From positions 1-20,440 of the forward strand of contig JAHHLF010000068.1 of assembly GCA_018679315.1 (NCBI GenBank): a stretch of DNA of 20,440 nucleotides, written 5' to 3'. How positions within the stretch are numbered: the stretch's first letter is position 1; every line of letters starts with the position of its first letter. Positions 7,124-15,194 of the stretch are shown piece after piece. The stretch is from Bacteroidia bacterium (GTDB lineage Bacteria > Bacteroidota > Bacteroidia > Flavobacteriales > Flavobacteriaceae). Position numbers and translations under genes: made by a program. The notes beneath the pieces are model-generated. The model was given only the letters and a program-made list of their open reading frames with translations. It was not told the DNA's origin and ran no database searches.

Positions 7124-8494
7124 ATGAAAACGAAATTTTACTTCATGTTGTTGGCGATCTTTTCAGCCCTTGGTGTTTCTTTTGCACAGGCTCAAAACCC
7201 CGAATGTATGACCAACTTATCCATATATGCGGAACATGCCAAAGTAAAAAATTATGATGCAGCCTTTACCCCCTGGAAAATGGTTTATGAAAATTGCCCG
7301 GCGATCAACAAGGCCAATTTCTCTTATGGGGAAAAGATCTTAATGCACAAGGTCAAAAATTCCTCCGGAGCTGAAAAGGACGGCTATATTCAGGACCTTA
7401 TCACGTTGCACGATGCATCTATGAAATACTTCCCGGCCAAATTTCCAAAGGCGGGTGTAGCCATAGACAAGGCATTGTTGAAATATGACAACAAAATGGC
7501 TTCTGATACCGAATTATTCAATCTGTTGGAAAAGGCTTTTAAAGAAGACCGTGCAAATTTCAAGAACCCTAAAGCACTCTATTTATATTTCTCTAGCCTG
7601 GTAGATCTATACAACGCTGGTTCAAAAGATTTGTCAGATGTATTTGACACCTATGATGATGTTACTGAGAAAATAGAAGAAGAGAACAAGAAATTAACGG
7701 CTAAGATCACACAGCTACTTCCAAAAGAAGAAGCCGGCAGTCTTACTTCAAAAGAGAAAAGGCAGTTGAAAGTGGCTAATACGAATTCTGAATCCTATGG
7801 AAAGATCAATGAAAGTATTGATGCTAAATTAGGAGCACTTGCAGATTGTGGTAACCTCATCCCGCTGTATCAAAAGAATTTTGAAGCTAAGAAAAATGAT
7901 ATCAGCTGGGTAAAGCGGGCTGTAGGAAGAATGTTTAGTAAAGATTGTACAGACGATCCGTTGTTCAGACAATTATTTGAAGCGCAATTAGCACTGGAAC
8001 CCTCTGCAGACGCATACCTTTATGGAGGTACTTTAAAGCAAAAAGCGGGTGATACTAACGGGGCGATTGCAGACTTTAACAAAGCCGTTGACCTTGAAAC
8101 TGATCCGTATAGAAAATCTAATATTCTCTATAAGATCGCGACTACGGTACGCAAGAGAAGCAAGTCGCAGGGAAGAAGCTATGCACTAAAAGCGATCGAT
8201 GCAAATTCTTCTAACGGGAAGGCATACTTGCTCATTGCTAATTTGTACGCAACCAGTGCGAATGCTTGTGGTACGACACCATTTGAAAAGCGGGCTATCT
8301 ATTGGAAAGCTGCTGACATGGCCAGAAAGGCAGGAAGGGTAGATCCTTCGTTAAGCGGAAGAGCGAGTCGCTCTGCAGCCAGTTATAGCGCGAAAGCACC
8401 ATCCAAAACGGATATATTTAATTCCGGATTGGCAGGACAGACAATTACCTTTAAATGCTGGGTAGGCGGAAGTGTGAGAGTACCAAGTTTATAG
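7124..8494 (+). CDS. Secreted/periplasmic TPR-repeat protein, function unknown
   Basis: The protein has 456 residues. A clear Sec signal peptide (MKTKFYFMLLAIFSALGVSFAQAQ) is followed by an all-helical protein. At least two TPR-like helix pairs are visible around residues 290-375 (ADAYLYGGTLKQKAGDTNGAIADFNKAVDL, then KAYLLIANLYA), and a charged coiled-coil-like stretch lies near 180-215. The C-terminus ends in TFKCWVGGSVRVPSL and may be an export or anchoring tail. A real Shine-Dalgarno match (AAGGA, 7116-7120) precedes the ATG. The gene lies 42 bases after the barrel protein and only 5 bases before lptC. TPR proteins act as scaffolds, so a role in assembling an envelope complex is plausible but unproven. 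Confidence 0.8.
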   Translation: MKTKFYFMLLAIFSALGVSFAQAQNPECMTNLSIYAEHAKVKNYDAAFTPWKMVYENCPAINKANFSYGEKILMHKVKNSSGAEKDGYIQDLITLHDASMKYFPAKFPKAGVAIDKALLKYDNKMASDTELFNLLEKAFKEDRANFKNPKALYLYFSSLVDLYNAGSKDLSDVFDTYDDVTEKIEEENKKLTAKITQLLPKEEAGSLTSKEKRQLKVANTNSESYGKINESIDAKLGALADCGNLIPLYQKNFEAKKNDISWVKRAVGRMFSKDCTDDPLFRQLFEAQLALEPSADAYLYGGTLKQKAGDTNGAIADFNKAVDLETDPYRKSNILYKIATTVRKRSKSQGRSYALKAIDANSSNGKAYLLIANLYATSANACGTTPFEKRAIYWKAADMARKAGRVDPSLSGRASRSAASYSAKAPSKTDIFNSGLAGQTITFKCWVGGSVRVPSL

Positions 8495-8499
8495 TCAAC

Positions 8500-9105
8500 A
8501 TGAGATCCCTAAGCGGATTTACCATATACAGCATTGCCACAGGATTATCTGTGGCAATGCTTTTTTTGTCATGTAAAGACACCTATCAGCGAATAGGAGA
8601 GGAAGCAGATGCGGTGATCTATCCCCAGGGAGTTGCAGAAAATTTTGTGCTCACCTACACGGAAACAAATGAGGATATGAGTACAGAGGACGAAGATACA
8701 TCCCGTGTCGTTGCCATTTTAAATAGTCCGATCAGTGAAGATTTTGATAACCTACAATTCCAGTACCGGACGTTTCCCGATGGCCTGGAAGTTACTTTCT
8801 TTGATGAGGAGGGAAATCAAAGCTTCTTAACCGCTGATTATGGCATCATCTATTCCAATACTAACTTACTGGATTTGCAGGGGAATGTAACTCTCATAAC
8901 GTATGATGGGAAGAAACTCGAAGCGCCTCAGCTGTATTGGGATAGAAAACTAGACTGGATATTTACCCAGCAAAAATTTAAATTTACAAATCCGGAAGAA
9001 GGTACAGTTATGGATGGGGAGGGCATGGACTTTAACCGGAGTTTTAACTTCCTTACAGCGCATAAGACGTATGGGCTGATGACTCTAAAAGAAGACGAAT
9101 CATGA
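8500..9105 (+). CDS. lptC: LPS export ABC transporter periplasmic component LptC (lipoprotein-like)
   Basis: LptC bridges the inner-membrane LptBFG transporter to periplasmic LptA in lipopolysaccharide export. Starting at ATG 8500 gives 201 residues with a lipoprotein signal MRSLSGFTIYSIATGLSVAM-LFLSC and lipobox Cys25. The body has the family pattern: an L-N-S-P-I-S opening strand, a YRTFPDGLEVTFFDEEG block, LDLQGNVTLIT and a WDRKLDWIFTQQKFKF segment. These are the beta-jellyroll repeats of flavobacterial LptC. An upstream in-frame ATG at 8455 was rejected because it reads through the TPR gene in another frame and spoils the signal peptide. Codons 11-23 also encode a perfect transcription-terminator hairpin (8530-8567). 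The gene overlaps the next one by 4 bases (ATGA). Confidence 0.88.
   Translation: MRSLSGFTIYSIATGLSVAMLFLSCKDTYQRIGEEADAVIYPQGVAENFVLTYTETNEDMSTEDEDTSRVVAILNSPISEDFDNLQFQYRTFPDGLEVTFFDEEGNQSFLTADYGIIYSNTNLLDLQGNVTLITYDGKKLEAPQLYWDRKLDWIFTQQKFKFTNPEEGTVMDGEGMDFNRSFNFLTAHKTYGLMTLKEDES
8530..8567 (+). terminator. Strong intrinsic terminator inside the lptC signal-peptide codons
   Basis: Perfect 13-bp inverted repeat (8530-8542 with 8549-8561, arms AGCATTGCCACAG/CTGTGGCAATGCT) with a 6-base loop, followed immediately by T7 (8561-8567). It starts 36 bases after the TPR-gene stop, a typical terminator position, yet lies within codons 11-23 of lptC. It could end the TPR transcript or act as an attenuator for lptC and the genes beyond. 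Confidence 0.75.
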
Positions 9106-9308
9106 TCAAAATTTTAAGGTATACAGAATATCTGTACCTGTTTGTTGCTATAATTTCGATATATAAGATCATTACCCTGTGGCAAGGGAATCGTGAAGAC
9201 ACGTATATCTTTATTTTTTTTGCCATTGTTTCTATTGCCATGTTCATTTTCAGGAGGCGATATCGGAAGCGGTTTGAGCAGCATAAAAGAGACCAAGGTT
9301 CAAACTAG
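9102..9308 (+). CDS. Small two-helix membrane protein
   Basis: A 68-residue protein with two hydrophobic helices (about residues 9-27 and 34-50) separated by a short polar turn (LWQGNREDT). A strongly basic tail (FRRRYRKRFEQHKR) should lie in the cytosol. It overlaps lptC by 4 bases and its stop overlaps the GTG start of the next gene by one base, so it is almost certainly translated as part of the block. No family was recognised. A role as a small subunit or regulator linked to LptC or the CNNM-type protein is only suggested by position. Confidence 0.72.
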   Translation: MIKILRYTEYLYLFVAIISIYKIITLWQGNREDTYIFIFFAIVSIAMFIFRRRYRKRFEQHKRDQGSN

Positions 9309-10597
9309 TGGAAACCTCAATTATCATCATTCTTATTTGCCTGCTCCTCTCGGCATTTTTTTCCGGGATGGAGATCGCCTATGTGTCTGCGAATAAGATC
9401 CATATTGAAATAGAGAAAAAACAAGAAGGATTGCTGGCCGGTATCTTAAACCGACTCACCAAAAAGCCATCCAAGTTCATTGCTACCATGCTTATTGGCA
9501 ACAATGTTGCCCTTGTCGTATATGGATTATTCATGGGGGATCTGCTCATGGAGTGGTTTCAGGGATTCCTGCCGGCTTCCAGTGGCTTTGTTGAGCTTAT
9601 GCTGACAGATTTCAGCCTCTTAACACAGACGATAATTTCAACGATTATTATCTTGCTTACAGCCGAATTCCTGCCTAAAGTGATCTTCCAGATCTATGCA
9701 AATACACTTCTTAAGATCCTCGCCTTACCGGCCTATATATTCTACCTTCTTTTCTCCATGATCTCAGAATTTGTGATCAAAGTATCAGACCTCATTTTGA
9801 AAACATTTTTCAGAACAGATGGAGACCAGGTACAATTAACTTTTAGCAAGTTGGAACTGGGGGATTATATTACCGAGCAAATGGAATCTCTAGAGGAAGA
9901 AGAAGATATTGACTCCGAGATACAGATCTTTCAGAATGCCCTGGAATTTACCGAAGTTAAAGCGCGGGAAGTGATGATCCCCAGAACAGAGATCGTAGCT
10001 GTAGAATTCCATGAGTCGCCCAAAACCCTGGCTGCTCTTTTTACGGAGACCGGTCTTTCCAAGATCATGGTATACAAGGAAAATATTGATAACATCATTG
10101 GATATGTCCATTCCTACGAATTGTTCAAAAAGCCCAAGAGTATAAAAAGTATTCTCTTACCTGCCGAAATGGTTCCGGAATCTATGTTTATCCATGAAAT
10201 ATTGAATGTTCTGACTAAAAAACGTAAGAGTATAGCCGTAGTCCTTGATGAGTATGGCGGGACATCAGGAATTATGACGGTAGAGGATATTATTGAAGAA
10301 CTATTCGGTGAAATTGAAGATGAACATGATTCTACCGACCTTGAAGAAAAACAGATCGATACAGTTACATATAGATTTTCTGCCCGCTTGGAAGTCGACT
10401 ATCTCAACGAAAACTACAAATTTGAGCTCCCCGAAGGCGAAGAATATGAAACCCTCGGTGGATTGATCGTGCATGAAACAGGAGAGATACCAGAGAAGAA
10501 TGCAGAGATCCGGATCGATGGTTTTCTTTTTACCATCGATGAGGTCTCCAATACAAAGATCGATCTGGTAATTCTGGAAGTCCTGGAACGCGAATAG
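9308..10597 (+). CDS. CNNM/HlyC-CorC family transmembrane protein with CBS domains
   Basis: The protein has 429 residues in the standard family order. The CNNM/DUF21 membrane domain (about 1-175) holds the SAFFSGMEIAYVS signature at 15-27 and three to four helices. A CBS pair follows (about 215-335), with VMIPRTEIVAVE (222-233) and VVLDEYGGTSGIMTVEDIIEEL (311-332). A C-terminal CorC/HlyC domain (about 350-429) contains YETLGGLIV. Family members are linked to Mg2+/Co2+ export or homeostasis, and the older name haemolysin C is misleading. GldE of the gliding machinery belongs to this fold too, but gldD is not adjacent, so that assignment is not supported. The start codon is GTG at 9308, overlapping the previous stop (TAGTG). 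It ends the coaX-headed block. Confidence 0.9.
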   Translation: METSIIIILICLLLSAFFSGMEIAYVSANKIHIEIEKKQEGLLAGILNRLTKKPSKFIATMLIGNNVALVVYGLFMGDLLMEWFQGFLPASSGFVELMLTDFSLLTQTIISTIIILLTAEFLPKVIFQIYANTLLKILALPAYIFYLLFSMISEFVIKVSDLILKTFFRTDGDQVQLTFSKLELGDYITEQMESLEEEEDIDSEIQIFQNALEFTEVKAREVMIPRTEIVAVEFHESPKTLAALFTETGLSKIMVYKENIDNIIGYVHSYELFKKPKSIKSILLPAEMVPESMFIHEILNVLTKKRKSIAVVLDEYGGTSGIMTVEDIIEELFGEIEDEHDSTDLEEKQIDTVTYRFSARLEVDYLNENYKFELPEGEEYETLGGLIVHETGEIPEKNAEIRIDGFLFTIDEVSNTKIDLVILEVLERE

Positions 10598-10615
10598 CCT
10601 TTTAGGCCTTCAAAT

Positions 10616-10646
10616 TTTAAATAGCCAATAGAAAACCTTAATTTCG
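10616..10646 (+). promoter_or_regulatory. Candidate promoter for ppiD
   Basis: TTTA (10616-10619), 19 bases, then TAATTTCG (10639-10646): one mismatch in each element from the Bacteroidota consensus, with exact spacing, 24 bases before the ppiD ATG. Confidence 0.4.
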
Positions 10647-10670
10647 CGAACTCAATAAAATAAGCAGCGC

Positions 10671-12788
10671 ATGGCAATTTTAGAGAACATTAGAAAACGT
10701 ACAACCGTACTGATCCTGATCATTGGTATGGCCTTATTTGCTTTCGTGATCTCCGGTATTTTTACCGGGAATGATATGGGAGGTGGCAAGATAGGATCCT
10801 CTGTGGCAGAGATCAATGGGGAGGAGGTATCTATCGATGAATTTCGTAAACGTATAGAACGGGCATCAAGGTTGTCTCGTGGCACTTCATCCATGCAATT
10901 GGTAAATAGCATTTGGAGCCAGATGGAACGAAATACGATCCTGGGACAGCAGATCAATAACTTGGGGATCTCAATAGAAGAAAACCAGATCATAGATGTG
11001 ATCAAAAACAGTCCGGGTCTTTCTCAAAATCCACAATTTCTGGACGAAAACGGACTTTTTGATGAGAACAGGTTTCGGGACTTCATTGCAGAATTGCGCG
11101 CAAATGCACCTACACAATACGAAGATTGGTTACAGGATGAAGCTTCTATTGTCCAAAATGCCAAAGAACAGACGTATTTGAACTATATCAAAGCTGGTTT
11201 AGGCGCTACCTTAAAAGAAGGTGAGTGGGATTATAAGCTAGCCAATGATAAGGTAGATCTCCGATATGTACGTGTTCCTTATGCCTCTATTGCTGATAGT
11301 GCGATCGTTGTGACGAAAGATGAGATCGCTGCCTATATGAATGATCGTAAAGAAGAATTTAAACAAGAAGAAGCGCGTGATATTCAATTCGTGTATTTTG
11401 AAGAAAAACCTTCGGTCGAAGACGAAGCGGCCATTCAGGAATCCATCAAAAAATTACTTGGGGATACAGTAGAGTATTTTGAAGAAAGAGATACCACAGA
11501 TACAATTCCCGGTTTTAGGAATACTACAGATGTGGAAGCTTTTTTGGCACGAAATTCTGACACAAAATTTGACACCATTTTTAAAGCTAAGTCTGAGTTG
11601 CCTGCCCAATTTGCCGATTCTTTGATTGCACTCAATATAGGAGAGATATTCGGCCCTTACAAAGATGCCAATGCATTTAAGGTGACGAGAATGATGGCTA
11701 AAAAACCGAATGGTTCTGTAAAAGCCAGCCATATCTTATTGGCATATGCAGGAGCTGAAAGGGTAGACCCTTCCATTACCCGTACCAAGGAGGAAGCAGA
11801 GGCCAAAGCAAATGAAGTACTGGCCGAAGCCCTTAAACCCGATACCGATTTTGCCACACTTGCCAGAAATAATTCGGACGGACCTTCGGCACCTCAGGGC
11901 GGCGACCTAGGATTTTTCCAGGAAGGCATCATGACACCTAAGTTCAATGACTTTGCTTTTGGAAATCCTGTTGGCCACGTTGGTTTGGTGGAAACAGAAT
12001 TCGGATATCACATTGTCAAGGTGATGGAGAAACAAGATTTAGTTCAGATCGCAACCCTAAGCAGGGAGATAGAACCTTCTGAGGCAACGATCAACACATT
12101 GTTTACCGATGCTACTAAATTTGAAATGGCCACAACAAGCGGTGATAAAGCCTTTACCGATGTAGCAAGGGAAAGCGAATATATTATCCGTCCTGTGAAC
12201 CAGATCAAGGCAATGGACGAAAATCTTCCCGGATTAGGTGCCCAAAGAAATATCGTTCAGTGGGCCTTTAACAATGATACGGAAGTAGGAGATATTAAAA
12301 GATTTAATATTAACAACGGCTATGCTGTAGTTCAATTAACCGCTAAATACAGAGAAGGTCTAATGGCGGTCGAGGATGCCTCTGCAACTGTATTGCCACA
12401 GATCCGTAAGGATAAGAAAGCCGAACAGATCATGATGGCAAATGCCGGCAAATCTTTAGAGGACCTGGCATCAGCTAATAATACTGTTATCTCTACGGCA
12501 ACAGCTTTGACGGTGAAAGCACCAACCATTGCCGGAGCAGGTAGAGAACCCCTTGTTGTGGGAACTGCATTTGCACTGGAACAAGGAGCAACATCCGGAC
12601 TCATAAAAGGAGAAACAGGGATCTTCATGATCGAGGTTACCAAGAAAGAAGTAGCTCCGGAACTGGAAAACTATGCAACCTATGCGAATACACTGGGCAC
12701 TTCTAATGGCACCCGGGCTAATACGGCAGTATACAACGCCTTGAAAGAGAAGGCAGAGATCGAAGACAACCGATCAGTATTCTACTAA
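10671..12788 (+). CDS. ppiD: Membrane-anchored periplasmic peptidyl-prolyl isomerase/chaperone, PpiD-like
   Basis: A single N-terminal helix (about residues 11-31, after MAILENIRKR) anchors the protein in the inner membrane with the bulk in the periplasm. A SurA/PpiD-type N-terminal chaperone domain follows, with INGEEVSIDEFRKRIE (48-63). One parvulin (PpiC rotamase) domain spans about 350-453, opening with KASHILL and containing GPSAPQGGDLGFF (404-416) and EFGYHIVKV (443-451). The C-terminal half is chaperone-like. At 705 residues it is longer than E. coli PpiD (about 620), as is usual in Bacteroidota. It assists folding of exported and outer-membrane proteins, fitting the envelope genes upstream. 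Its transcript ends in a strong terminator 27 bases after the stop. Confidence 0.92.
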   Translation: MAILENIRKRTTVLILIIGMALFAFVISGIFTGNDMGGGKIGSSVAEINGEEVSIDEFRKRIERASRLSRGTSSMQLVNSIWSQMERNTILGQQINNLGISIEENQIIDVIKNSPGLSQNPQFLDENGLFDENRFRDFIAELRANAPTQYEDWLQDEASIVQNAKEQTYLNYIKAGLGATLKEGEWDYKLANDKVDLRYVRVPYASIADSAIVVTKDEIAAYMNDRKEEFKQEEARDIQFVYFEEKPSVEDEAAIQESIKKLLGDTVEYFEERDTTDTIPGFRNTTDVEAFLARNSDTKFDTIFKAKSELPAQFADSLIALNIGEIFGPYKDANAFKVTRMMAKKPNGSVKASHILLAYAGAERVDPSITRTKEEAEAKANEVLAEALKPDTDFATLARNNSDGPSAPQGGDLGFFQEGIMTPKFNDFAFGNPVGHVGLVETEFGYHIVKVMEKQDLVQIATLSREIEPSEATINTLFTDATKFEMATTSGDKAFTDVARESEYIIRPVNQIKAMDENLPGLGAQRNIVQWAFNNDTEVGDIKRFNINNGYAVVQLTAKYREGLMAVEDASATVLPQIRKDKKAEQIMMANAGKSLEDLASANNTVISTATALTVKAPTIAGAGREPLVVGTAFALEQGATSGLIKGETGIFMIEVTKKEVAPELENYATYANTLGTSNGTRANTAVYNALKEKAEIEDNRSVFY

Positions 12789-12793
12789 AGAAT

Positions 12794-13723
12794 TTAAAGG
12801 ATCAGTTCAGAATAGGGGATTACTACGGTAAACCCCTTTTTTTTGAAGTATTCTCTGGGATCCGACTCGGCAGTAGCCAGTACAAAATCACCGCCCCATG
12901 CCCCCAGGCTTTTTATCGCCCAAGGATAATCCGGAAACAAGGCTTCCCGGACAGTCGGGATGTTTAATACTTTACTAAGCAGCTGCTCATGTTTCAACAG
13001 CAAGGATTCAAATATGGGGCGATCCTTACATTCAAGGACCTCCCGTGTCAGGGAACTTATGGTATCCATGAGTTCAGTCGATTTGTCCTGAAGCTTTCTA
13101 TATTGATCGATAGCCTCTGCACTCCGCCTCTTTTTATTTAAATAGACAAAGTAAAGCTCATTAGTAAATGTTGGCTCAAATCGGACCTGTTCAATGACGG
13201 GTTCCCCCTTTTCCAGGTGATATAAAATAGCACTTTCGGCCTGCGCACAGGCAATATCATATCCACTTCCTCCAAGGGTTTTAGATAAGAGCGAAAAAGG
13301 ATCTACCTCAGCCCATTGTGCAATGTTGTTGATAAGCGTAGAGGATGAACCCAGGCCCCAGGCCCTGTTGAATTCCAGTTTCGTAGTGATCTTTGTTTTT
13401 AGGACAGAATGCTCGAAGGAAGGATTTAATACCAACGCCTGTTCAAGGATGGATGCCAGAACAGCAGCCGTTTCCTGTGTGTTTTTAGAGGGTGGTGTAA
13501 GAGACGAAAATTTAAATTTACCTTGGGAATCCAATGTAAAATTGGCTTCAAACCAAGTTTCTCCCTGCTCGTCGAGACTTCTCCAATGCAGTCCATCGCC
13601 TTCTTTTTTTTCAACCGTCAGTGACTGGCCTAGCCGTGTCGGTAGAGCCAAACCAAGTGCACCATCCAGGATGGCATATTCACCGGTCAGCAGTAATTTG
13701 CCATGACTGTAGTAGTACTTCAT
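12794..13723 (-). CDS. GHMP-family kinase of the mevalonate pathway (phosphomevalonate-kinase-like)
   Basis: The protein has 309 residues. GHMP motif 1 is GKLLLTGEYAIL (8-19), motif 2 is WGLGSSST (122-129) for ATP phosphates, GGSGYDIACA (151-160) carries the likely catalytic Asp156, and motif 3 is GAWGGDFVLA (274-283). The GSG-(Y/F)-D pattern and the GxGGD-type motif 3 look more like phosphomevalonate kinase than mevalonate kinase, whose equivalent is usually SGxDN. The start codon directly abuts the stop of the HMG-CoA reductase gene, so both are in one operon and serve isoprenoid precursor synthesis. Mevalonate kinase remains possible. The last 17 codons overlap, on the opposite strand, the ppiD terminator. 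A run of eight A (codons 294-296, KKK) is a possible slippage site. Confidence 0.82.
   Translation of the reverse strand: MKYYYSHGKLLLTGEYAILDGALGLALPTRLGQSLTVEKKEGDGLHWRSLDEQGETWFEANFTLDSQGKFKFSSLTPPSKNTQETAAVLASILEQALVLNPSFEHSVLKTKITTKLEFNRAWGLGSSSTLINNIAQWAEVDPFSLLSKTLGGSGYDIACAQAESAILYHLEKGEPVIEQVRFEPTFTNELYFVYLNKKRRSAEAIDQYRKLQDKSTELMDTISSLTREVLECKDRPIFESLLLKHEQLLSKVLNIPTVREALFPDYPWAIKSLGAWGGDFVLATAESDPREYFKKKGFTVVIPYSELIL
12815..12844 (+). terminator. ppiD terminator with UACG tetraloop, inside the opposing kinase gene
   Basis: GGGG (12815-12818), an A-A mismatch, TTAC (12820-12823), loop TACG, GTAA (12828-12831), CCCC (12833-12836), then T8 (12837-12844). The loop and closing pair form C(UACG)G, one of the very stable UNCG tetraloops. 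Confidence 0.85.
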
Positions 13724-15040
13724 TTAGGATTGCCTGATTTGTTCCAACACCTCCTGAGCAGCACTAAAACTCACAGTTGCCGTTTTGAAATGGGCTACTA
13801 CCTTTTCCTTTTCCGAAGTGGACGCTCCTAGTTGATTTAGTATATTCAATAAGTGCATCTTCATATGCCCTTGTTGGATACCCGTTGTAACCAGTGACCG
13901 GAGGGCTGCAAAATTCTGTGCCAGTCCGGCTACGGCCACCAAGATCATTAATTCCCGGGCAGAGGGTTGACCCAGTACTTCCATAGAGAAGCGAACAAGC
14001 GGATGTAATCGGGTGAGTCCGCCTACTGTCCCAAGTGCCAGTGGAAGATCCATTCGTAAGGTAAATTGTCCTTCCTCTATCCAGGCTTCGGTCAATCCTT
14101 TATAACTTCCCTCTCTTGCCGCATAGGCATGAACACCTGCCTCTATAGCACGGAAATCATTGCCTGTGGCCAGGACAACAGCGTCTACTCCGTTCATGAT
14201 TCCCTTGTTATGTGTGACAGCCCTAAAGGGTTCTACCTGTGCAATTGTGACGGCCTGGATCATTTTCCTCGCAAACAGAGTGGCGTCCATTGCATCTTCA
14301 TCCAGTTCATTTACAGGACAGCTTACTTCTGCCCGAACTAGACAATCCGGCACGTAATTGCTTAAAATACTCATGACGATCTCTGTATTGGGATGTGCTC
14401 CGTCCGGGTACTCGCGTGCAGCTATTTCCTCTTCCCAGGTGGCAGCTAAATGCTCCAGGCAACTATTGATAAAATTCGCGCCCATAGCATCTTTGGTCTC
14501 AAAAGTGGCGTGCAATTGAAAGTAATTTTCGAGCAAGCTGGTTTTGTTCCGCAATTCAAGCTCCAACAATCCCCCTCCGCGTGCCTCCATATTGCGCATG
14601 ATAGGTTTTAAGTCCTGTATTAATTTAGGTTTGAGGGCAAGGAAGGCTTCTTCTAGCCAGGATGTATCTCCGCTATATGTAAAATGAACCTGGCCTACTT
14701 TTTCAGTACGCAAAACCTCCGCTTTGAATCCCCCTCTGTCTAGCCAGTATTTAGCGGCATTGCTCGCTGCAGCCACTACTGAGCTTTCCTCAACGGCCAT
14801 TGGTATGGCATATATTTCGTTGTTTATCAAAAAGTTAGGCGCAATACCCAGGGGGAGATAAAAATTAGAGATCGTATTCTCTGCAAATTCGTCATGGATC
14901 CGTTGCAATTCCGAATCATCATTCCAATATTGCTTGAGAAGTTTTTTGAAGCCCTCCGGATCATGGGTAAAATTGGAGACGATCCAATCAATTTTGTCTA
15001 CCTTGGAGAGTTTTGAAAATCCGTCGATGCGTGCTGTCAT
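13724..15040 (-). CDS. mvaA: Hydroxymethylglutaryl-CoA reductase, class II-like
   Basis: The enzyme reduces HMG-CoA to mevalonate, the committed step of the mevalonate route. Its 438 residues are typical of the soluble bacterial class and there is no membrane anchor. Visible catalytic landmarks are AIPMAVEESSVVAAAS (78-93; Glu84), ETKDAMGAN (181-189), THNKGIMNGVDAVVLATGND (276-295; Lys279, Asp295) and GIQQGHMKMH (387-396; His392). Cofactor preference (NADH or NADPH) cannot be read reliably. The gene is first in a two-gene operon with the GHMP kinase, whose ATG begins immediately after its TAA. Its start region is unusual: a hairpin ends two bases before the ATG, and a three-codon reading frame stops across it. 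Confidence 0.94.
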   Translation of the reverse strand: MTARIDGFSKLSKVDKIDWIVSNFTHDPEGFKKLLKQYWNDDSELQRIHDEFAENTISNFYLPLGIAPNFLINNEIYAIPMAVEESSVVAAASNAAKYWLDRGGFKAEVLRTEKVGQVHFTYSGDTSWLEEAFLALKPKLIQDLKPIMRNMEARGGGLLELELRNKTSLLENYFQLHATFETKDAMGANFINSCLEHLAATWEEEIAAREYPDGAHPNTEIVMSILSNYVPDCLVRAEVSCPVNELDEDAMDATLFARKMIQAVTIAQVEPFRAVTHNKGIMNGVDAVVLATGNDFRAIEAGVHAYAAREGSYKGLTEAWIEEGQFTLRMDLPLALGTVGGLTRLHPLVRFSMEVLGQPSARELMILVAVAGLAQNFAALRSLVTTGIQQGHMKMHLLNILNQLGASTSEKEKVVAHFKTATVSFSAAQEVLEQIRQS

Positions 15041-15068
15041 TCGCCCATAGTTAATGGGCCTAAAGATA
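15037..15068 (-). promoter_or_regulatory. mvaA leader: -7-like element, start-adjacent hairpin and mini-ORF
   Basis: On the minus strand TATCTTTA (15068-15061) is one base off the Bacteroidota -7 consensus, although no TTTG lies at the expected distance. A 6-bp hairpin, GCCCAT/ATGGGC (15043-15048 with 15054-15059), ends two bases before the mvaA ATG. Within it begins ATG-GGC-GAA-TGA (15048-15037), whose stop overlaps the mvaA start as ATGA. Confidence 0.35.
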
Positions 15069-15194
15069 CGGATTCGCCCTGTATTTCACTTTTGGCAAAA
15101 GGGGTTGATTTTGAGTATTTGAATTGGGTTAAAATCACGCGGAATACACCATTTTAGCGAAAATATTAGTAAACTTGGAAGTTTTTATACCACT

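Noticed and set aside
8455..8499. Longer start for lptC with 15 extra residues
   Set aside because: It overlaps the TPR gene out of frame and places a charged, Cys-containing stretch before a complete signal peptide. The ATG at 8500 fits the family.
9193..9396. Plus-strand frame overlapping the small membrane protein and the CNNM-type gene
   Set aside because: Conflicts with two well-supported overlapping genes; its sequence is low-complexity read-through.
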